Source: Oasisia sp. SBJ-2009 (taxonomy: Eukaryota > Annelida > Polychaeta > Sabellida > Siboglinidae). Taken from it: a stretch of DNA of 64,000 nt. This document shows, in pieces, positions 58,513 through 64,000 of the stretch (position 1 is its first letter; each line of letters opens with the position of its first letter). The position numbers and the translations under genes are program-made. Below the pieces are notes generated by a model that did not search any database, had not been told where the DNA came from, and worked only from the letters and a program-made list of their open reading frames with translations. The stretch is from positions 12,296,934 through 12,360,933 of the forward strand of contig OZ024867.1 in the NCBI GenBank assembly GCA_964017155.1. The letters are read 5' to 3'.

Positions 58513-58701
58513 TCACACATCCTTTACAACATTCACACAGCACAGCACCACTGGCGCATTTACAAGGGATAAGTTCAAAAACGTGAAACTAAATAAATAC
58601 ACAGAACATAGGAAATACAAAGAAGTAAAATAAGTAAAATAAAATAATGTTGACATACATGAAACAGAGAAGAACAATGTGACCATGTGAGAGACATCCA
58701 C
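58513..58701 (-). CDS. Hydrophobic 62-codon frame of the macro-unit, copy 1
   Basis: MDVSHMVTLFFSVSCMSTLF, then a Phe/Tyr/Leu-rich run and VNAPVVLCCVNVVKDV. Copies at 60720-60908 and 62783-62971 differ by only a few residues. It could be a membrane segment, but could equally be non-coding sequence kept similar by recent duplication. Confidence 0.2.
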   Translation of the reverse strand: MDVSHMVTLFFSVSCMSTLFYFTYFTSLYFLCSVYLFSFTFLNLSLVNAPVVLCCVNVVKDV

Positions 58702-59431
58702 TCATTTATAATCATAACTAAAGATAAAAATGTCTACTACTCTTAAGGTGTGGTATTGCTCACAATCGTTTTCTTTTCACTCGAGAGCTTGCAGATGTTT
58801 CTTCATGTCGGCAATTTGTTTTGCCTTTTGCCTAGTCGATGGGTCTCAGTTCAGCTTCCTGGTGTCTTAACTTGGACCTCTTGGACCTCTTACTGACCCG
58901 CTCTTGGCAGTTGGTAGCGAATATCTCACCAACAACACTGAATCCCTCATCTGTCAGTTGACAGTTGTACATCCTGTAAACTGACACAGTTGAGTCGATA
59001 GGTCTGAGATAAAAGATAAATCAAGTCGTACGTCTTATGTCTGTGTTAAACAACAAACACGTGTCTGTATTACAGACTTATCTTCACCCCGGATCGTCGA
59101 GCCAACAGACATCTTAACGTCGTCTTATCCATCTTGTTTTAGGGTTTGGAATGTCACACCCCTGTAATTATAACTAAAAATAAAACCTACTCACCCTGTG
59201 GTGTACAAATCAGTACAGAAGTTACTGGTGTATACATGTTTAAATGTAGAAGTCAGAGTGTGGTGTCTATTTGAAGGGTCATTTAGTCCACTGCAGTTTT
59301 CCCAGAACAATGCAACCCAAGACCAGACGGGTTGATTGACCCAAGCAAACATTAGCAGAAGCATTCACAGAAAATGTCATTTAGGTCCCACAAGACGTCA
59401 ACTGCAGTGTGCCACATGTACCCACTCTGTC
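58702..59431 (-). pseudogene. Macro-unit copy 1, GFSVV module and flanks
   Basis: The module lies at 58832-58973 on the minus strand after acceptor AGTTTACAG|G: MYNCQLTDEGFSVVGEIFAT, then NCQERVSKRSKRSKLRHQEA and ELRPID, stop. A basic tail (KRSKRSK) is unique to the macro-unit branch. 58980-59430 has no further coding frame; it includes the segment related to 32690-32800 and the hAT empty site near 59339. Confidence 0.45.
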
Positions 59432-60476
59432 ACTGTCACAATACAACCACAGCAAGCATGCTGATCTCTGACTGCTAATTCCACACTACAACCGCAGCAA
59501 GCATGCTGGCCCCTGACTGCTAATTCCACACTACAACCACAGCAAGCATGCTGGCCCCTGACTGCTAATTCCACACTACAACCACAGCAAGCATGCTGGC
59601 CCCTGACTGCTAATTCCACACTACAACCACAGCAAGCATGCTGGCCCCTGACTGCTAATTCCACACTACAACCACAGCAAGCATGCTGATCTCTGACTGC
59701 TAATTCCACACTACAACCACAGCAAGCATGCTGGCCCCTGACTGCTAATTCCACACTACAACCACAGGAAGCATGCTGGTTTCTGACTGCTAATTCCAAA
59801 CTACAACCACAGCAAGTATGCTGGCCCCCGACTGCTAATTCCACACTACAACCACAGCAAGCATGCTGGTCTCTGATTGCTAATTCCACACTACAACCAC
59901 AGCAAGCATGCTGGTCTCTGACTGCTAATCCTACACTACAACCACAGCAAGTATGCTGGCCCCCGACTGCTAATTCCACACTACAACCACAGCAAGCATG
60001 CTGGCCCCTGACTGCTAATTCCACACTACAACCACAGCAAGCATGCTGGCCCCTGACTGCTAATTCCACACTACAACCACAGCAAGTATGCTGGCCCCCG
60101 ACTGCTAATTCCACACTACAATGACAGCAAGCATGCTGGTCTCTGACAGCTAATTCCACACTACAACCACAGCAAGCATGCTGGTCTCTGACTGCTAATC
60201 CTACACTACAACCACAGCAAGCATGCTGGTCTCTGACTGCTAATTCCACACTACAACCACAGCAAGCATGCTGGTCTCTGACTGCTAATCCTACACTACA
60301 ACCACAGCTAACATGCTGGCTTCTTGACTGCTAATTCCACACTACAACCACAGCTAACATGCTGGCTTCTTGACTGCTAATTCCACACTACAACCACAGC
60401 TAACATGCTGGCTTCTTGACTGCTAATTCCACACTACAACCACAGCTAACATGCTGGCCTCTGACTGCTAATGCCA
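59432..60476 (-). repeat. 45-bp minisatellite, array 2 (about 23 copies)
   Basis: Same unit as array 1. Four copies near 60300-60450 have an extra base (GGCTTCTTGACTGC) that breaks the frame. The open part is 59398-60249, again ending TVTEWVHVAHCS. Confidence 0.9.
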
Positions 60477-61641
60477 CAAAACATAGGCAATTTACTGAGT
60501 GCAACCCAAAATTATTACTACAAAGTGAATCTGTACTGGCCTATAGTTATGTACAATTCACCATACGTGTGGAGGTCACAATTTACAACTGATGCATACC
60601 TTGTTATCAAAGCATGATACACATCTAGTTCCCCAGTGTGCATAAACATTGACATCATTGATTGATTGACTTTGCTCAATGACATTCTTAGTTGACGTTG
60701 TTTTTGATGACCGAGCCATTCACACATCCTTTACAACATTCACACAGCACAGCACCACTGGCGCATTTACAAGGGATAAGTTCAAAAACGTGAAACTAAA
60801 TAAATACACAGAACATATGAAATACAAAGAAGTAAAATAAGTAAAATAAAATAATGTTGACATACATGAAACAGAGAAGAACAATGTGACCATGTGAGAG
60901 ACATCCACTCATTTATAATCATAACTAAAGATAAAAATGTCTACTACTCTTAAGGTGTGGTATTGCTCACAATCGTTTTCTTTTAACTCGAGAGCTTGCA
61001 GATGTTTCTTCATGTCGGCAATTTGTTTTGCCTTTTGCCTAGTCGATGGGTCTCAGTTCAGCTTCCTGGTGTCTTAACTTGGATCTCTTGGACCTCTTAC
61101 TGACCCGCTCTTGGCAGTTGGTAGCGAATATCTCACCAACAACACTGAATCCCTCATCTGTCAGTTGACAGTTGTACATCCTGTAAACTGACACAGTTGA
61201 GTCGATAGGTCTGAGATAAAAGATAAATCAATTCGTACGTCTTATGTCTGTATTAAACGACAAACACGTGTCTGTATTACAGACTTATCTTCACCCCGGA
61301 TCGTCGAGCCAACAGACATCTTAACGTCGTCTTATCCATCTTGTTTTAGGGTTTGGAATGTCACACCCCTGTAATTATAACTAAAAATAAAACCTACTCA
61401 CCCTGTGGTGTACAAATCAGTACAGAAGTTACTGGTGTATACATGTTTAAATGTAGAAGTCAGAGTGTGGTGTCTATTTGAAGGGTCATTTAGTCCACTG
61501 CAGTTTTCCCAGAACAATGCAACCCAAGACCAGACGGGTTGATTGACCCAAGCAAACATTAGCAGAAGCATTCACAGAAAATGTCATTTAGGTCCCACAA
61601 GACGTCAACTGCAGTGTGCCACATGTACCCACTCTGTCACT
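60477..61641 (-). pseudogene. Macro-unit copy 2 (40-codon frame, hydrophobic frame, coiled coil, GFSVV module)
   Basis: Offset from copy 1 is 2207 bp. The 40-codon frame is at 60600-60719, the hydrophobic frame at 60720-60908, and the GFSVV module at 61039-61180 with intact frame and acceptor. The coiled-coil segment here keeps TTA where the two other macro-units have TGA. The hAT empty site lies near 61546. Confidence 0.45.
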
Positions 61642-62546
61642 GTCACAATACAACCACAGCAAGCATGCTGATCTCTGACTGCTAATTCCACACTACCACC
61701 ACAGCAAGCATGCTGGTCTCTGACTGCTAATTCCACACTACCACCACAGCAAGCATGCTGATCTCTGACTGCTAATTCCACACTACAACCACAGCAAGCA
61801 TGCTAGCCCCTGACTGCTAATTCCACACTACAACCACAGCAAGCATGCTGATCTCTGACTGCTAATTCCACACTACAACCACAGCAAGCATGCTGGCCCC
61901 TGACTGCTAATTCCACACTACAACCACAGCAAGCATGCTGATCTCTGACTGCTAATTCCACACTACAACCACAGCAAGCATGCTGGCCCCTGACTGCTAA
62001 TTCCACACTACAACCACAGGAAGCATGCTGGTTTCTGACTGCTAATTCCACACTACAACCACAGCAAGTATGCTGGCCCCCGACTGCTAATTCCACACTA
62101 CAATGACAGCAAGCATGCTGGTCTCTGACAGCTAATTCCACACTACAACCACAGCAAGCATGCTGGTCTCTGACTGCTAATCCTACACTACAACCACAGC
62201 AAGTATGCTGGCCCCCCGACTGCTAATTCCACACTACAACCACAGCAAGCATGCTGGCCCCTGACTGCTAATTCCACATTACAACCACAGCAAGCATGCT
62301 GGCCCCTGACTGCTAATTCCACACTACAACCACAGCAAGTATGCTGGCCCCCGACTGCTAATTCCACACTACAACCACAGCAAGCATGCTGGCCCCTGAC
62401 TGCTAATTCCACACTACAACCACAGCTAACATGCTGGCCCCTGACTGCTAATGCCACACTACAACCACAGCTAACATACTGGCCCCTGACTGCTAATTCC
62501 ACACTACAACCACAGCTAACATGCTGGCCTCTGACTGCTAATGCCA
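61642..62546 (-). repeat. 45-bp minisatellite, array 3 (about 20 copies)
   Basis: One extra C near 62210 (GGCCCCCCGAC) splits the open frame into 61803-62141 and 62188-62574. The upstream edge reads SVNCLCFVALAVRGQHVSCG, so the frame extends beyond the array. Confidence 0.9.
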
Positions 62547-63706
62547 CAAAACATAGGCAATTTACTGAGTGCAACCCAAAATTATTACTACAAAGTGAAT
62601 CAGTACTGGCTTATAGTTATGTACAATTCACCATACGTGTGGGAGTCACAATTTACCACTAGTTTGTTATCAAAGCATGATACACATCTAGTTCCCCAGT
62701 GTGCATAAACATTGACATCATTGATTGATTGATTTTGCTCAATGACATTCTTAGTTGACGTTGTTTTTGATGACCGAGCCATTCACACATCCTTTACAAC
62801 ATTCACACAGCACAGCACCACTGATGCATTTACAAAGGATAAGTTCAAAAACGTGAAACTAAATAAATACACAGAACATAGGAAATACAAAGAAGTAAAA
62901 TAAGTAAAATAAAATAATGTTGACATACATGAAACAGAGAAGAACAATGTGACCATGTGAGAGACATCCACTCATTTATAATCATAACTAAAGATAAAAA
63001 TGTCTACTACTCTTAAGGTGTGGTATTGCTCACAATCGTTTTCTTTTCACTCGGGAGCTTGCAGATGTTTCTTCATGTCGGCAATTTGTTTTGCCTTTTG
63101 CCTAGTCGATGGGTCTCAGTTCAGCTTCCTGGTGTCTTAACTTGGACCTCTTGGACCTCTTACTGACCCGCTCTTGGCAGTTGGTAGCGAATATCTCACC
63201 AACAACACTGAATCCCTCATCTGTCAGTTAACAGTTGGACATCCTGTAAACTGACACAGTTGAGTCGTCAGGTCTGAGATAAAAGATAAATCAATTTGTA
63301 CGTCTTATGTCTGTGTTAAACAACAAACTCGTGTCTGTATTACAGACTTATCTTCATCCTGGATCGTCGAGCCAACAGACATCTTAACGTCGTCTTATCC
63401 ATCTTATTTTAGGGTTTGGAATGTCACACCCCTGTAATTATAACTAAAAATAAAACCTACTCACCCTGTGGTGTACAAATCAGTACAGAAGTTACTGGTG
63501 TATACATGTTTAAATGTAGAAGTCAGAGTGTGGTGTCTATTTGAAGGGTCATTTAGTCCACTGCAGTTTTCCCAGAACAATGCAACCCAAGACCAGACGG
63601 GTTGATTGACCCAAGCAAACATTAGCAGAAGCATTCACAGAAAATGTCATTTAGGTCCCACAAGACGTCAACTGCAGTGTGCCACATGTACCCACTCTGT
63701 CACTGT
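62547..63706 (-). pseudogene. Macro-unit copy 3, GFSVV module with nonsense mutation
   Basis: Offset from copy 2 is 2063 bp. In the module (63102-63243) the minus strand reads ATG TCC AAC TGT TAA where the others have TGT CAA, so Gln is replaced by a stop. The 40-codon frame (62663-62782) has lost its GTATGC donor. This copy is decayed relative to copies 1 and 2. Confidence 0.55.
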
Positions 63707-64000
63707 CACAATACAACCACAGCAAGCATGCTGATCTCTGACTGCTAATTCCACACTACCACCACAGCAAGCATGCTGGTCTCTGACTGCTAATTCCACA
63801 CTACCACCACAGCAAGCATGCTGATCTCTGACTGCTAATTCCACACTACAACCACAGCAAGCATGCTAGCCCCTGACTGCTAATTCCACACTACAACCAC
63901 AGCAAGCATGCTGATCTCTGACTGCTAATTCCACACTACAACCACAGCAAGCATGCTGGCCCCTGACTGCTAATTCCACACTACAACCACAGCAAGCATG
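63707..64000 (-). repeat. 45-bp minisatellite, array 4 (cut by window end)
   Basis: At least six units; the first ones match the order of variants at the start of array 3 (GATCTC, GGTCTC, GATCTC, AGCCCC), so arrays 3 and 4 were duplicated together. Confidence 0.9.

Overview
This window is eukaryotic: multi-exon genes with GT-AG introns, abundant dinucleotide microsatellites, minisatellites, and relics of LINE, Penelope-like, hAT, TTAA-flanked and P-like elements. It suggests a repeat-rich invertebrate metazoan. A lophotrochozoan or other marine invertebrate is my guess; the species cannot be named from sequence alone. Most long open frames here are translations of simple repeats or antisense shadows, so few conventional genes can be supported.

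1-17 kb. A LINE 3' relic (1-625) is followed by a complete plus-strand gene for a TNF-superfamily ligand. I rebuilt it from seven exons (1672-1830, 2907-3032, 6714-6809, 7356-7431, 8157-8316, 9998-10114, 11705-11903). All intron phases agree and the total is 933 nt (310 aa): a short cytoplasmic tail, one membrane anchor, a helical stalk and a C-terminal TNF homology domain. Introns are packed with AT, GT and CT microsatellites and a 28-bp palindromic minisatellite. The block carrying the last exon, 3' UTR and a LINE fragment is tandemly duplicated (11074-13937 and 13938-16793). There are therefore two almost identical terminal exons, unless this is an assembly artefact.

17-24 kb. Mostly non-coding, with interspersed repeats, AT arrays, one weak exon candidate, a foldback repeat and a 482-bp TTAA-flanked MITE.

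24-29 kb. Two related 153-nt phase 2-2 exons (23949-24101 and 28545-28697) flank about 84 tandem copies of a 46-bp unit. The unit is the intron/exon boundary of the second exon. Each copy carries a strong 3' splice site and, seven bases on, a consensus 5' splice site (GTAAGT). This is the most unusual structure in the window.

29-36 kb. CR1-type and other LINE relics, a TIR-bounded element holding a reverse-transcriptase fragment, and 42-, 28- and 23-bp minisatellites.

36-55 kb. A tandem array of about 14 units in two lengths (about 1.26 and 1.49 kb). The long form carries a roughly 240-bp insert encoding, on the minus strand, a fragment of a P-element/THAP9-like transposase. Every unit also has a minus-strand coding module with a CQL..(D/E)GFSVV signature. 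Relatives of this module at 33.1, 36.8, 54.6, 58.9, 61.1 and 63.2 kb differ mainly at third codon positions, so they come from a once-constrained protein family on the minus strand.

55-64 kb. Tandem macro-units of about 2.1-2.2 kb, each with a 45-bp in-frame minisatellite (15-residue Cys-rich repeats on the minus strand), the GFSVV module, a coiled-coil segment, a hydrophobic frame and a 40-codon exon-like frame. A 1295-bp hAT-type element with an exact 8-bp target duplication sits in one unit, and the matching empty sites are visible in the other three.
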